A program made the position numbers and the translations under genes. From UBA1450 sp964452355 (lineage in GTDB: Bacteria; Patescibacteriota; Microgenomatia; UBA1406; GWC2-37-13), in the NCBI GenBank assembly GCA_964452355.1, contig CAYVKV010000008.1:1-64000 (forward strand): a stretch of 64,000 nt of DNA, written 5' to 3'. The notes under the pieces were generated by a model that searched no databases, was not told the DNA's origin, and saw only the letters and a program-made list of their open reading frames with translations. Positions 53,991-63,334 of the stretch are shown here, in pieces. Numbering within the stretch: the first letter of the stretch is position 1; each line of letters starts with the position of its first letter.

Positions 53991-55657
53991 AAAGATTCTT
54001 GATATGAGTAGAGTATGAGTATTATACCGATAAGAACAGTCAGAGTATTTGCAATTTTTTGAATAGTTGTTTGGCGATAAGTGACCTCAACAATATGTGT
54101 AACTTGATCATAGAATGAAATTATCGGACGACCCAGTTTGTCAAACTTCTTTGGTTCATATTTTTTACCATCGATTTGGATATTCCAGTAATGTGCTGAA
54201 TGAATATTGAGAACAATGGGGCTTTCGGCTTGGATCTCCAATTTTGATCCGAAAGATGAATTATTAAGTATATTAATTTTTCCTTGATTTGACACTTTTG
54301 GAACGACAGGAGTGTTAAATTCAGGTATCAATGTATTTTGTGTTTCGAGATTTTTCCAATACTTAAAATCTACAGAGGAGGGTACATATTCTGGTACTTT
54401 GAAGGCTGCAATATTTGAGATGTATGTTTCCGAAAGATATGAATTGGTATAGTTTTGAACCTGAAGATCGAGCGGTTTGAAAAACTTGGCATTCAAAAAA
54501 ATAATCATGATCAATATGGTGCCTGCAAAGATGATGCGAAACATTCGTGGCAGAGTTGAGAGGAAATATGCGGTGAAAAATGCCAGTCCAAATATCACAA
54601 ATAGTAAAAATCTCCAGGGAAACTGAAAGAGTGAAAGAGCCGGTTCAAACATTTTCCACAGAAATAAAGAAGATTCGGTGGTTGAAAATATACTTCCAAA
54701 GAGCAAAATTCCGACAGCGGCGATAAGTGCGTCTCTTTTTTCATATTTCTTTTTGAGAAGCTTTGTAATAAATAGGCAGATTCCTGCTCCTGCAAAAAGG
54801 AGCTGGACTTTCCCAACCATAAAAGACATGCCATCAAACTCACATCCAGGTGCTGATCCTGCATATCCCCATGGAGAGCTCCAGAGCTGCACTGGGCACA
54901 AGAAGTGGTCTGAATACTCAGTGAGTGTTGCGACGCGAGATGCATGCACCTGCGCTAATTCACCAAGTGCGGGAAGCCAGAAATATGAGCTTAAAAGGAT
55001 CCCTCCAATAGCTGCAACCCACGCATATCGATTTTTTATTATCGCTATATAAATAAGAATAATCGGAATTGAAACAAGTGAAAAAATATTATGCGCGGTA
55101 AAAAGTGCAGACAAAATAAATGCGGTAAAAAATACATTTTTTTTATTTGTCGTTGTTATGTATGACAACGCCAGAGGAAAGAGTGCAAAGAACCACATCT
55201 CTGCCATATTACTTCGAACAAAAATATCAACAGCAATGAAGGGAGAGCTCATATAGGCTATTGATCCAATAAGCCCCGAAAGTCTACCGAAGAAATGTTT
55301 GAGAAGGCGATACATTCCCAATAGTCCAACAACAAGCGCAAGCATATAACTCATTTCAAGCGATTGTGGAATTGGAATGCCAATGAGGTGAATGGCCGAT
55401 GTTATCCAGTAGGATAAGGGCGCATAATAGTTAAAGATAGGATATCCAAGGTTGAATGAAAAATGGGGAGCAATTCGTGGCGGTAGCACTCCATTTTGAA
55501 TATTGAAACTAAATTCTGAAATGCGCGCTGCCTGAGTCTCATCGTGACCCACAAATGTAAGAGAATCAAATGGATTGAGGTTTCGGACAAAAATCATCAA
55601 GACAACAATGAACGTTATCAAGAATAGTTTTGAAACAATGTTTTTTGAAGAAGTCAT
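53966..55657 (-). CDS. PTPS-related/YfhO-like GT-C membrane protein
   Basis: 563 residues. The first outer loop is TFVGHDETQAARISEFSF (Asp39, Glu40), followed by LGYPIFNYYAPLSYWITSA, both typical of the PTPS-related membrane group. About 11 helices and a beta-rich outer domain (about 440-535) with YEPKKFDKLG follow, parallel to the 42200-43864 protein. It begins 12 bp after the preceding gene of the operon. Confidence 0.75.
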   Translation of the reverse strand: MTSSKNIVSKLFLITFIVVLMIFVRNLNPFDSLTFVGHDETQAARISEFSFNIQNGVLPPRIAPHFSFNLGYPIFNYYAPLSYWITSAIHLIGIPIPQSLEMSYMLALVVGLLGMYRLLKHFFGRLSGLIGSIAYMSSPFIAVDIFVRSNMAEMWFFALFPLALSYITTTNKKNVFFTAFILSALFTAHNIFSLVSIPIILIYIAIIKNRYAWVAAIGGILLSSYFWLPALGELAQVHASRVATLTEYSDHFLCPVQLWSSPWGYAGSAPGCEFDGMSFMVGKVQLLFAGAGICLFITKLLKKKYEKRDALIAAVGILLFGSIFSTTESSLFLWKMFEPALSLFQFPWRFLLFVIFGLAFFTAYFLSTLPRMFRIIFAGTILIMIIFLNAKFFKPLDLQVQNYTNSYLSETYISNIAAFKVPEYVPSSVDFKYWKNLETQNTLIPEFNTPVVPKVSNQGKINILNNSSFGSKLEIQAESPIVLNIHSAHYWNIQIDGKKYEPKKFDKLGRPIISFYDQVTHIVEVTYRQTTIQKIANTLTVLIGIILILYSYQESLWKKKTKH

Positions 55658-55669
55658 AACAGATGGTGA

Positions 55670-57223
55670 TTATTTTTTCGAGATTATTGAAAATTCAGAG
55701 GCAATCGGTAATAATTCATATACATAAACTGCTTTATCTCCCTCAGGTTTGCCATATTTTTGCGTAAACTTGATGGGCCATTCTTCTGGAAATTCTTCCC
55801 TATGAGAAAATACGATGAATACCTGTCTTTCGAGAAGTTCATGTTGAAACTCTGAGAAATATCGCTCATCAAGTGGCCATAAGCCTCGAATTTCAATACG
55901 ATCAGTATCATCATCGAGTAGATATACTTTCAAGACATCTGCAATGAGTCCAAAATCACCTTCTGCAAGGATGAGGACGGGTCGTGCGATTGATTTTTCT
56001 CGCATGGTATTCATCAGGTCTTCTGCTCCCCACACTGAGGTCACCCCAGATATATATTGTCCACGGTCAACGGGAGGAAAATTGGCGCGAACGGGATCGA
56101 ACAATAACGGGTAGTTGAGTATTCCCATCGAAACAAGTAGTACGCCAAAAATGATATATTGAATTGTTTTTTTCTTCAATGTGATGAAAAAATACGTTGC
56201 GGTGATGACAAGAATTGAGCCATAAAAAAGAAGATATCGTGGAAACACTACTTTCGCAAAAAGTGAAATTGCAACGTAGGGGAGAAATGTAAACAGAGAA
56301 AGATACAAGGCAAGAAGCGCATCTTTTCTATATAAAAAATACAAACCAATGATGCTCAGGGGAACAATAAGCCATCCGGCCTCCCAAGAAACATATAGGG
56401 GAAGAAGACGAAAGTTGTGTAGATGTGCAAATGGTGTCGCTATAAATTCATCAAACGTCATGACAAATGTAGTATTTTTTTGCGCGACATAATGAAAGAA
56501 GGGGGACAGCCGTTGCACGTTGTAAAACAACATACTAATTCCAAACGCAAACCCAAGAAGAATAAAATAATTGATTGATTGTGATAGTATTTTTTTAACC
56601 TTTTTCTCATGAAGATACATGATCGGTGCGGTGGCTGCAAGCATTATAAACATTCGTGAAGAGGATTTTGCAAGAAGCGCAAAACCACCGATAAATCCAA
56701 GAATCATTGCAATATCAAGTCTCCTTGTTCGGATGAGTATGATTGAAAAAAAGAGCGTCCAGATAAAGCCGGCATTCACCGCAGAATCGACTAATGCAAT
56801 GCGATCATAAAATACAAAAAAGGGAAGAAAAACAAAGAGAGTTGCGCCAATGACTGCGGCTCGTTTTCCCCAAAGATACATCAGGAGACTAAACATGCCG
56901 ATGAGTCCGATAAAGCCGGTCGTGACTGAAAAAAGCCTTCCCGCAAGGAGCATATCGTTTGGGAAGATTTTAAGAAATGGGATCGTTGCCCATGTCTGCA
57001 GAGGTTGTCTGCCATCGGTCACGGAAATAAATCTCCAAGATGCATCTTGCCAGGCAACTTTTGCCCACCTGATATAAATACCTTCATCAGAAAAGATTGG
57101 CCAATGCTCAAGGTTTGTTAAGCGAGTGAGTCCATAAAGAAAGGTGATCACAAGAATAATAAGAACGTCGTACCTCGTGAATGTTTTTTTGAGGTATTTG
57201 ATGATTGATTCGATTGAGAACAT
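55670..57223 (-). CDS. GT39-type (PMT_2) membrane glycosyltransferase
   Basis: 517 residues, about 12 membrane helices. The acidic motif is WPIFSDEGIYIRWAKVAW (Asp46, Glu47), followed by DGRQPLQTWATIPF, an ArnT-like variant. Helix 5 ends FFVFYDRIALVDSAVNAGF. It is the first gene of a five-gene operon ending at 49845. A TATACT box (57232-57237) ends 8 nt before the ATG. Confidence 0.82.
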   Translation of the reverse strand: MFSIESIIKYLKKTFTRYDVLIILVITFLYGLTRLTNLEHWPIFSDEGIYIRWAKVAWQDASWRFISVTDGRQPLQTWATIPFLKIFPNDMLLAGRLFSVTTGFIGLIGMFSLLMYLWGKRAAVIGATLFVFLPFFVFYDRIALVDSAVNAGFIWTLFFSIILIRTRRLDIAMILGFIGGFALLAKSSSRMFIMLAATAPIMYLHEKKVKKILSQSINYFILLGFAFGISMLFYNVQRLSPFFHYVAQKNTTFVMTFDEFIATPFAHLHNFRLLPLYVSWEAGWLIVPLSIIGLYFLYRKDALLALYLSLFTFLPYVAISLFAKVVFPRYLLFYGSILVITATYFFITLKKKTIQYIIFGVLLVSMGILNYPLLFDPVRANFPPVDRGQYISGVTSVWGAEDLMNTMREKSIARPVLILAEGDFGLIADVLKVYLLDDDTDRIEIRGLWPLDERYFSEFQHELLERQVFIVFSHREEFPEEWPIKFTQKYGKPEGDKAVYVYELLPIASEFSIISKK

Positions 57224-57231
57224 ACTAGTAA

Positions 57232-57237
57232 AGTATA
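57232..57237 (-). promoter_or_regulatory. -10 box of the 57223 operon
   Basis: TATACT on the minus strand ends 8 nt before the ATG at 57223. Confidence 0.45.
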
Positions 57238-57246
57238 CAATATCTG

Positions 57247-58713
57247 TTACTTCGAATTCACATAGAGCTGAAGGGGGTCTTTGGTAAATCGAACGTGCAT
57301 GTTGAGGAATTGCATTGCTTCAGTGTCGTTCTTGTGAATTACAAAGCAGATTCGTCCCGTTGTCATATTATCACTTTTTTCTTGCAACTCTCCCAGTGTG
57401 TATAAAAAATGGAGGTCGCCGTTAAAGTAGTAAATCATCGATGGATGATTTCCCCACCATCTACTTGTTGTGATAAGTAAATCCATGCTCTTGAGTGTTT
57501 GATATGCTTCTCGCCCCTCAGGCTCCACAACGACATTGAGTTCATCACAAAAACTGTTTGCGATCTTCGCTACGATATGATGAGGATCATTTGATGAGTA
57601 AAAATTATTCAATACCGTTGATGAAATAAAATAGTGATGAAGAAGAGCGGTGATTATCACCATGATAATAAGCGAATAAATCAACCGAGCTTTTTTTATC
57701 AAACTGAGCGGATACACCATCAAAAGTGCAAACTGCGGGATATACGGATGTCCATACCAAAATATTTTCGTTTTAGTTAGATTTAAAAATAAAAACCAGG
57801 GAACAATAAAAAGCGCAAAAAGGAGTTGCAGATCTGACAATCGTTTCCGTAACCATTGAAATATGAGTATGGAAAACCCTAAAATCGACCACCAAATGTA
57901 TTTCCCAAATTCAATGTATAGAAGATCAATATAAAATGTTCTTTGTCCAAAATGAGATTCGATTGAAGCGGTGACACGCTTGACATGGCTTTCATAAAAG
58001 TGCTGATATAAAAAATCATTGCCAAAAAACAGAAACATGCCAATATACCAAATACTCAGAATAAAAAATTGTGTGATAAGCCTAGAGTATTCTTTCAGTA
58101 GTTTTTTGACATCAATTTTTTTGGTGAAATATTGAAACAGAAAAAATAACCCCATTATTCCTATTGGATAAAAACCAATCAGAGATTTGCTATACACTGC
58201 ACATGATAAAAATATGAGTGAAGTCCAGAATTTTTTATAAAACAATATATAACCAAGCCATCCAATCAGTAGAAAAATATCTACATTGAGTACCTGTGCG
58301 CGTTGAAGAAATATGGAGCTCAAAGAAGTTATGATGACCACAAGCGTCGCGAGCCACTGTTCTTTGAGTACTTTCCAGTACAGCAAGTAAGTAAGTGCAA
58401 GTGCAAATACTGAAAGAAACAAGGTTGCGATACGGGTCGAAATTTCTGGCTGTGCAAATGGAGTTGCAGCAATTACTAATCCATAAAACAGAGGAACAAG
58501 CGGTGGTTTGTCGAGCCAACTCTGTCCTTGCCAAAGGGGAACAATTGTTTTTGCTTCTCCCATTTCTTGCCCGACTTGCGCATAAATTGATTCGTCCCAG
58601 TCAAAAAAAGGAAGTGGATTTTGAACAATTTTGACAGTAAACAAGATCGCAAATATCAGGAGATATATGGAAACGTGCCAATGTTTTGCGATAGTTTGAT
58701 AGAGCAACTTCAT
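57247..58713 (-). CDS. ArnT-like GT39 membrane glycosyltransferase
   Basis: 488 residues, about 12 membrane helices. The loop reads PFFDWDESIYAQVGQEMGEA (Asp40, Glu41), with the ArnT-type SWLDKPPLVPLFYG motif (Asp68, Lys69), similar to the protein at 37053. It probably transfers a sugar from undecaprenyl phosphate to a glycan or lipid. It overlaps the upstream gene by 4 bp and is the last gene of an operon starting at 62180. Confidence 0.84.
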   Translation of the reverse strand: MKLLYQTIAKHWHVSIYLLIFAILFTVKIVQNPLPFFDWDESIYAQVGQEMGEAKTIVPLWQGQSWLDKPPLVPLFYGLVIAATPFAQPEISTRIATLFLSVFALALTYLLYWKVLKEQWLATLVVIITSLSSIFLQRAQVLNVDIFLLIGWLGYILFYKKFWTSLIFLSCAVYSKSLIGFYPIGIMGLFFLFQYFTKKIDVKKLLKEYSRLITQFFILSIWYIGMFLFFGNDFLYQHFYESHVKRVTASIESHFGQRTFYIDLLYIEFGKYIWWSILGFSILIFQWLRKRLSDLQLLFALFIVPWFLFLNLTKTKIFWYGHPYIPQFALLMVYPLSLIKKARLIYSLIIMVIITALLHHYFISSTVLNNFYSSNDPHHIVAKIANSFCDELNVVVEPEGREAYQTLKSMDLLITTSRWWGNHPSMIYYFNGDLHFLYTLGELQEKSDNMTTGRICFVIHKNDTEAMQFLNMHVRFTKDPLQLYVNSK

Positions 58714-60005
58714 AGTGTTTTTGTTGAATCAGGGCGAATGGGATATGTTCCGTCAAGATATTGTGGCAGGAGATCGGGGCTGATTTCAAAAGACGAAGGA
58801 AAAACTTTCGCTTGGAAAATAAAATAGGTTCTGATTTCGTATAATGCCGAAAGTCCAACAAGAATAAAGAGAAGGTACATTATATATTTCTTATAATGAG
58901 AGATTTTAGTAATAAATAGTAAACTTTGTCCAATAAAAAATACAACCGATGGGAGCACGGTTACCGATCGGAGAGCATTGGGATTTTCCCAAGGATAGGT
59001 GAGGAGCGGTGGAAGAATGCCAAGTGCAAAAAATAAAAGAAATATTTTATTGGGAAATTTTTTCCATCGGAGAATGCTTATTATTAATCCGACTATAAAA
59101 AGAATACCTAAGAATGGATTAAGCATTGGCTTTCCCGGATAGTTATGTCGACCATTTGAGTCGCCTTGAAACAGGAACATTCCGCTTACCTTTGTGACGT
59201 TTTCCCACAGAAATGATGATTTTTCTTGTATTGAAAGCTGTTCACTTTGGAGAAAGAATTGTTCATAAATTCGATTGTCGTCATGTTGAGTGAAATATAG
59301 ATTGAGTGGGGTGATACAAATTACAAACGGAATCAGTACATAAAGGAGTTGTGTTACGATCTTTTTTTTTGTTGTTTTATTTTCCCAAAAATTAAAACAT
59401 AACAAAATTATCGGGAGCAAAAAGAATAGACGTCCTGGCGTATATGAATTGTAAGCAAGTCCGGCAAGTATTCCGGTTCCAATCAGAAAACCATAGTTTT
59501 TATACTTGAGATACTGGAGAAATGTAAGGAGTCCTGCTAATTCAAAAAACAATACCGTGCTCGCTTCAAATCCAAATCGTGCAAAGTTGAAGTACCATCT
59601 CATAGTGGCAAAAATAAATGCCATGAGAACGGGAAGCCAAATTTGTAACATTGAAGTGAGTTTTTCAAGTCGTCCAAATATGAGCTTAAATACAAAGTAT
59701 ATGAGCACTACATCAATCACTCCAAAGAATGCAGAAGGAAACCTGACCGCAAAAACGGTAGAACCAAACAATTTAATTGATGCCAAAAGAATATAAAAAT
59801 AGAGTGTCGCATGACCGGTAGCAAGCTGGCTGTAGGGAGTATATGGGATGTTTTCAAGTGATTGAGCAAGTTGGATAAACTCAACTTCATCAGTGCTAAT
59901 CTGTTGAGGAATGTACGGAAATTTATAGAAAATAATACATCCGCTTATTGCCGCAAGAAGGACAGGAATGAGTATATTAGTGAGGGTATTTTTTGAGAAT
60001 ATCAT
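58710..60005 (-). CDS. GT39-type (PMT_2) membrane glycosyltransferase
   Basis: 431 residues, about 11 membrane helices, shorter than its neighbours, with only a small outer C-terminus (about 385-431). The first loop is QISTDEVEFIQLAQSL (Asp39, Glu40), followed by a FNFARFGFEASTV segment. The start overlaps the ALG5-like gene by 29 bp. It may use the donor made by that gene. Confidence 0.8.
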   Translation of the reverse strand: MIFSKNTLTNILIPVLLAAISGCIIFYKFPYIPQQISTDEVEFIQLAQSLENIPYTPYSQLATGHATLYFYILLASIKLFGSTVFAVRFPSAFFGVIDVVLIYFVFKLIFGRLEKLTSMLQIWLPVLMAFIFATMRWYFNFARFGFEASTVLFFELAGLLTFLQYLKYKNYGFLIGTGILAGLAYNSYTPGRLFFLLPIILLCFNFWENKTTKKKIVTQLLYVLIPFVICITPLNLYFTQHDDNRIYEQFFLQSEQLSIQEKSSFLWENVTKVSGMFLFQGDSNGRHNYPGKPMLNPFLGILFIVGLIISILRWKKFPNKIFLLFFALGILPPLLTYPWENPNALRSVTVLPSVVFFIGQSLLFITKISHYKKYIMYLLFILVGLSALYEIRTYFIFQAKVFPSSFEISPDLLPQYLDGTYPIRPDSTKTL

Positions 60006-60726
60006 TCTTTTTTATTGAAAAAATATCTTGCAAACTTTCAAGCGACGACTTGAAGAAGGTTACATTTTTCGTCTCAATATGTCTCCATATTACGGGGACT
60101 TCCTTTATGGAATATCCAAGTTTTGAGCCAAGAAACAAAAATTCGAGGTCAAAACCTGCAGAAACGGAAGAACCTTCTTTTTCTTGTTTTTCTCGAAAAA
60201 CCTCGAGATTATTGACGATTACTTTGGCTGCGGTTGTTTTGAAAAGCTTAAAGCCACATTGAGTATCGTAGACACCTTTCAATCCGATGACGAAATGTCT
60301 GATAAAGATCATTCCGAGTGCCATGATTTTTCGTGTGAGCGGGGCTCCTTTTCTCTGACCACTTCGAGAGCCGATCACAATATCATATCCATTGATAGCT
60401 TCAGCAATCAACTTTTCAGATTCTTCAATCGGCGTTGCAAGATCAATATCTGAAAACATCGTAAATGCTTCTTTTGCTTCCTGTATTCCACGGATTACCG
60501 CAAAAGCTTTTCCAAGGTGTTTATTTTTCACCAATTTGAACTTGTGGTATATTGTGAGATATTTTTTTTCGATCAGTTCTATAGATCGATCGGTCGATCC
60601 ATCGTCAACGATGATCACTTCCTCAAAGCGGGAATCATTTTTAGTAAAATTTCCTATGCGATCAAGAACTCCTCTTTGGATGTTTGCCTCTTCGTTGTAG
60701 CAGGGAATGATAAGAGATATCTTCAT
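59977..60726 (-). CDS. Dolichyl/polyprenyl-phosphate sugar synthase (ALG5/DPM1-like GT2)
   Basis: 249 residues, the normal length for this GT2 group. It shows SLIIPCYNEEANIQR, EVIIVDDGSTDRSIE, the metal motif MFSDIDLATP, GSRSGQRKGAPLTRK, and the group-specific YDTQCGFKLFKT. Such enzymes transfer glucose or mannose from a nucleotide sugar to polyprenyl phosphate, giving the donor for GT-C enzymes. It is the only donor-synthesis gene of this kind in the window. Its start overlaps the gene at 60723 by 4 bp, so donor and user are co-expressed. Confidence 0.9.
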   Translation of the reverse strand: MKISLIIPCYNEEANIQRGVLDRIGNFTKNDSRFEEVIIVDDGSTDRSIELIEKKYLTIYHKFKLVKNKHLGKAFAVIRGIQEAKEAFTMFSDIDLATPIEESEKLIAEAINGYDIVIGSRSGQRKGAPLTRKIMALGMIFIRHFVIGLKGVYDTQCGFKLFKTTAAKVIVNNLEVFREKQEKEGSSVSAGFDLEFLFLGSKLGYSIKEVPVIWRHIETKNVTFFKSSLESLQDIFSIKKNDILKKYPH

Positions 60727-62180
60727 GGTTCTTTATTTTTATGAATGATTTTATATATTGTAACATTATCAATATTCCACTGCGTATCGAGAAGCTTATT
60801 GGTAAAGGCCGCAATTTGCCATTGTCCATCCCCAGTGGGATTGCACTTTTCTTGACAGATGACATACAACTCTTCAGGTTGTTTGGAAGATTCTGCTGAC
60901 AAAATATCGTACCCATTCAATTCAATAAAATATCTATAGTGACTGTCATTTTCAAAACTCGGTAACGCAACTGTTTGGATGGGTTGTTTTTTTATGTATG
61001 TATTCATACTTTCAGCAACTTTTTTTGCCTGCTGAATCTGATTATTTCCATTTTCAGATAAGAAGTACATCTTTGTAACGTTTAAATAGGCAAAGAGGAT
61101 GATAAAAATACCAGAAAGAACGTATTGTATATTTCTCTGTTTTATTAAGATGATTGAAGATGCAAGTACAAGATATAAACTCACGATTGCCGGTCCATAG
61201 TAATGAGGAAATCGCCCACTTGACAAGAATGCAAACCCCAAGATGAATGTGAGGACATTGCACACATGAAGCAAAACGAATTTTGACTTGATATGTTTGT
61301 AAACAAGTATTCCAAGTACCAAAATCGATACAAATATGAGCTTTGAAATAAGGGAAGAAGTTGATAACTGCAATCCATGGTGCATAAATCCATAAATTGT
61401 TTCATTTAGCCGAAAAAGATACGAACTTCCAGAGGAAAGATTTCCTTCGGTAAATAATGTATAAAACTGTCGATAGTTCAAAAAATCGTGACGGAGATCA
61501 AATAATATGAGCGGACTTATTGAAAGAATAAACGCACTACCAGCAGCTAAAAATGATTTGACATGTTTTTTTATTGATCGAATTTCAACCAATTTCCATA
61601 GCATAAACAATGCAATGGGAACTATTAAAAGTGCACCAAGATAATGAAGTTGAATACTAAAACCCAAGAGTGCGCCAAAGACGATTCCGCCACGAACGGT
61701 TGGCTTTTCAAGCCATAGATAGAAAAAGCACAATGTCATAAAACTGAAATATGGCAACAAATTTGGGTTCCATGAAAAGCGAGAATATTCTGTCAAAACT
61801 AAAGAAAAAGTGATCAGTGAGAGAAAAATAATTGCAACAGTAGGAGAAATTTGTTTTTTAACGGCCCAATATCCCGCTGTTATTCCGACGATTGAAAGAA
61901 GAGCAACACCCACCGCAGGTCCTACGGGGTCAAAATTAAATAGTCCTAAAAAAGGCGCTACTAAATAATAATAAAATGGTCCGAGATACACTTGTCCAAC
62001 TGAGCTTGGCGCACCGATTGCGGGGAAATGCTCTAATGTTATGATTCTTTTGAGTATGATTGCATCACGGCCTTGATCACTCAAAAAGGTCACAAACTCA
62101 TACAGTTTGTAAAATCTGAAAAAAAAGAGCAGTCCAAATAGAGTTCCTGCCGCAATAGTAAAAAGATTTTTTTTATTCAT
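60723..62180 (-). CDS. GT39-type (PMT_2) membrane glycosyltransferase
   Basis: 485 residues from the ATG at 62180; a TTG at 62192 gives four more residues. About 11 membrane helices. The acidic loop is FLSDQGRDAIILKRI (Asp35, Asp39), the Asp-x3-Asp variant, followed by GAPSSVGQVYLGPFYYYLV. A later helix ends YSRFSWNPNLLPYF. First gene of an operon of four; its TATTGT-like box (62189-62194) overlaps that of the divergent 62200 gene. Confidence 0.82.
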   Translation of the reverse strand: MNKKNLFTIAAGTLFGLLFFFRFYKLYEFVTFLSDQGRDAIILKRIITLEHFPAIGAPSSVGQVYLGPFYYYLVAPFLGLFNFDPVGPAVGVALLSIVGITAGYWAVKKQISPTVAIIFLSLITFSLVLTEYSRFSWNPNLLPYFSFMTLCFFYLWLEKPTVRGGIVFGALLGFSIQLHYLGALLIVPIALFMLWKLVEIRSIKKHVKSFLAAGSAFILSISPLILFDLRHDFLNYRQFYTLFTEGNLSSGSSYLFRLNETIYGFMHHGLQLSTSSLISKLIFVSILVLGILVYKHIKSKFVLLHVCNVLTFILGFAFLSSGRFPHYYGPAIVSLYLVLASSIILIKQRNIQYVLSGIFIILFAYLNVTKMYFLSENGNNQIQQAKKVAESMNTYIKKQPIQTVALPSFENDSHYRYFIELNGYDILSAESSKQPEELYVICQEKCNPTGDGQWQIAAFTNKLLDTQWNIDNVTIYKIIHKNKEP

Positions 62181-62187
62181 GGAGTGG

Positions 62188-62194
62188 TACAATA
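62188..62194. promoter_or_regulatory. Overlapping divergent -10 boxes
   Basis: Plus strand: TGG-TACAAT (62188-62193) ends 6 nt before the ATG at 62200. Minus strand: TATTGT (62189-62194) ends 8 nt before the ATG at 62180. The two boxes share five positions within a 19-bp gap between start codons. Confidence 0.5.
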
Positions 62195-62199
62195 ATGAT

Positions 62200-63318
62200 A
62201 TGAAACTTCAGACAGCAATTTACATTATAGCAGTTGTCATAGGCTCTGTATTCTTACTTTATCTTCCTTTTTTGACCAAAACCCTTCCCTATTTGGGATT
62301 TTTAAAAGGTGGGGGAATGAATATTATTTATCAAAATTACGACGGGTTATATTATGTCGTGCCCGCGATGTCAGGATATATTCCAAAAGAGATCGCATCA
62401 CTTCGACTCGAGTTTTCCCTTCCGCTTGAGTATTACGCAGCACATCTTCCGCTTTATCCATTGTTTATTGCACTTCTTGCCCCCATTGTTGGTAGTTTCC
62501 TCGTTTCGATGGTTGGTGTAAATCTTATCTTCTCTGTCGCATTGGCTTTATTATTTTACTATTTTGTGAAGCATTTTCAGCTTAGTAAAGAACCATTTTT
62601 TCTCACCGTCATCCTCTTATTTTTACCACGATTTTTTGTTATTCGATCGGTCGGTGCCCCGGAACCATTGTTTATATTTCTTATTCTTGGATCGTTGTTT
62701 TTCTTTGAAAAGAAACAATATTTATTTGCTGGAATTCTTGGCGCATTATCGGTGATGACGAAAACCCCCGGGATACTTTTATTTGGTGCATACGGACTGG
62801 TCTTTCTTGAGCGGCTCATTCAGGGAAGGAAGTTTAATCCACAGTGGCTGTGGATAGCACTCATTCCAATAGGGCTTCTTGCAGTGTTTGGACTGTATAA
62901 GCTGCAATACAACGATTTCTTTGCATATTTTCATACCGGAGGTGTTGTTCCGATGGTATATCCATTTTCGGTGTTCAACGCTGCCGGAAGGTGGGTTCAG
63001 ACGGTCTGGCTTGAAGAGATTTTGTTATATTTTTTCCTATATCTCACGGCAATCATTACGCTCAAAGACAGTAAGTATAGAAGTTTGTTTTATTTTCCAT
63101 TGCTCTTTTTTATTGCGGGAATCTTTGTGCAGCACCGAGATCTTTCTCGATATTTGCTCCCGATTTGGCCATTTGCACTGATTGCATTTGAACAAACCTT
63201 TACGTCAAGAACATTTCGATATGCCTTTTATTTACTTCTGCCTGCAATCTACTTATATGCATGGAACTTTCTTCTGGGAAATATCATCCCCGTTTCAGAT
63301 TGGCGTCCATTCCTCTAG
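62200..63318 (+). CDS. PIG-V/GT39-like GT-C membrane protein
   Basis: 372 residues from the ATG at 62200 (MKLQTAIYII), supported by a TACAAT box 6 nt upstream; the frame from 62179 adds seven residues. About nine membrane helices. The outer loop has IIYQNYDGLYYVVPA (Asp48) and a later LPLEYYAAHLPLYPLF. The motif QHRDLSRYLLPIWPF near the C-terminus matches the end of PIG-V-like GT-C proteins. It lies immediately upstream of the adaptor gene. Confidence 0.75.
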   Translation: MKLQTAIYIIAVVIGSVFLLYLPFLTKTLPYLGFLKGGGMNIIYQNYDGLYYVVPAMSGYIPKEIASLRLEFSLPLEYYAAHLPLYPLFIALLAPIVGSFLVSMVGVNLIFSVALALLFYYFVKHFQLSKEPFFLTVILLFLPRFFVIRSVGAPEPLFIFLILGSLFFFEKKQYLFAGILGALSVMTKTPGILLFGAYGLVFLERLIQGRKFNPQWLWIALIPIGLLAVFGLYKLQYNDFFAYFHTGGVVPMVYPFSVFNAAGRWVQTVWLEEILLYFFLYLTAIITLKDSKYRSLFYFPLLFFIAGIFVQHRDLSRYLLPIWPFALIAFEQTFTSRTFRYAFYLLLPAIYLYAWNFLLGNIIPVSDWRPFL

Positions 63319-63322
63319 ATGA

Positions 63323-63328
63323 TACAAT
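63323..63328 (+). promoter_or_regulatory. -10 box of the adaptor gene (extended, leaderless type)
   Basis: TGA-TACAAT ends 6 nt before the ATG at 63335. Confidence 0.55.
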
Positions 63329-63334
63329 AAGAGG

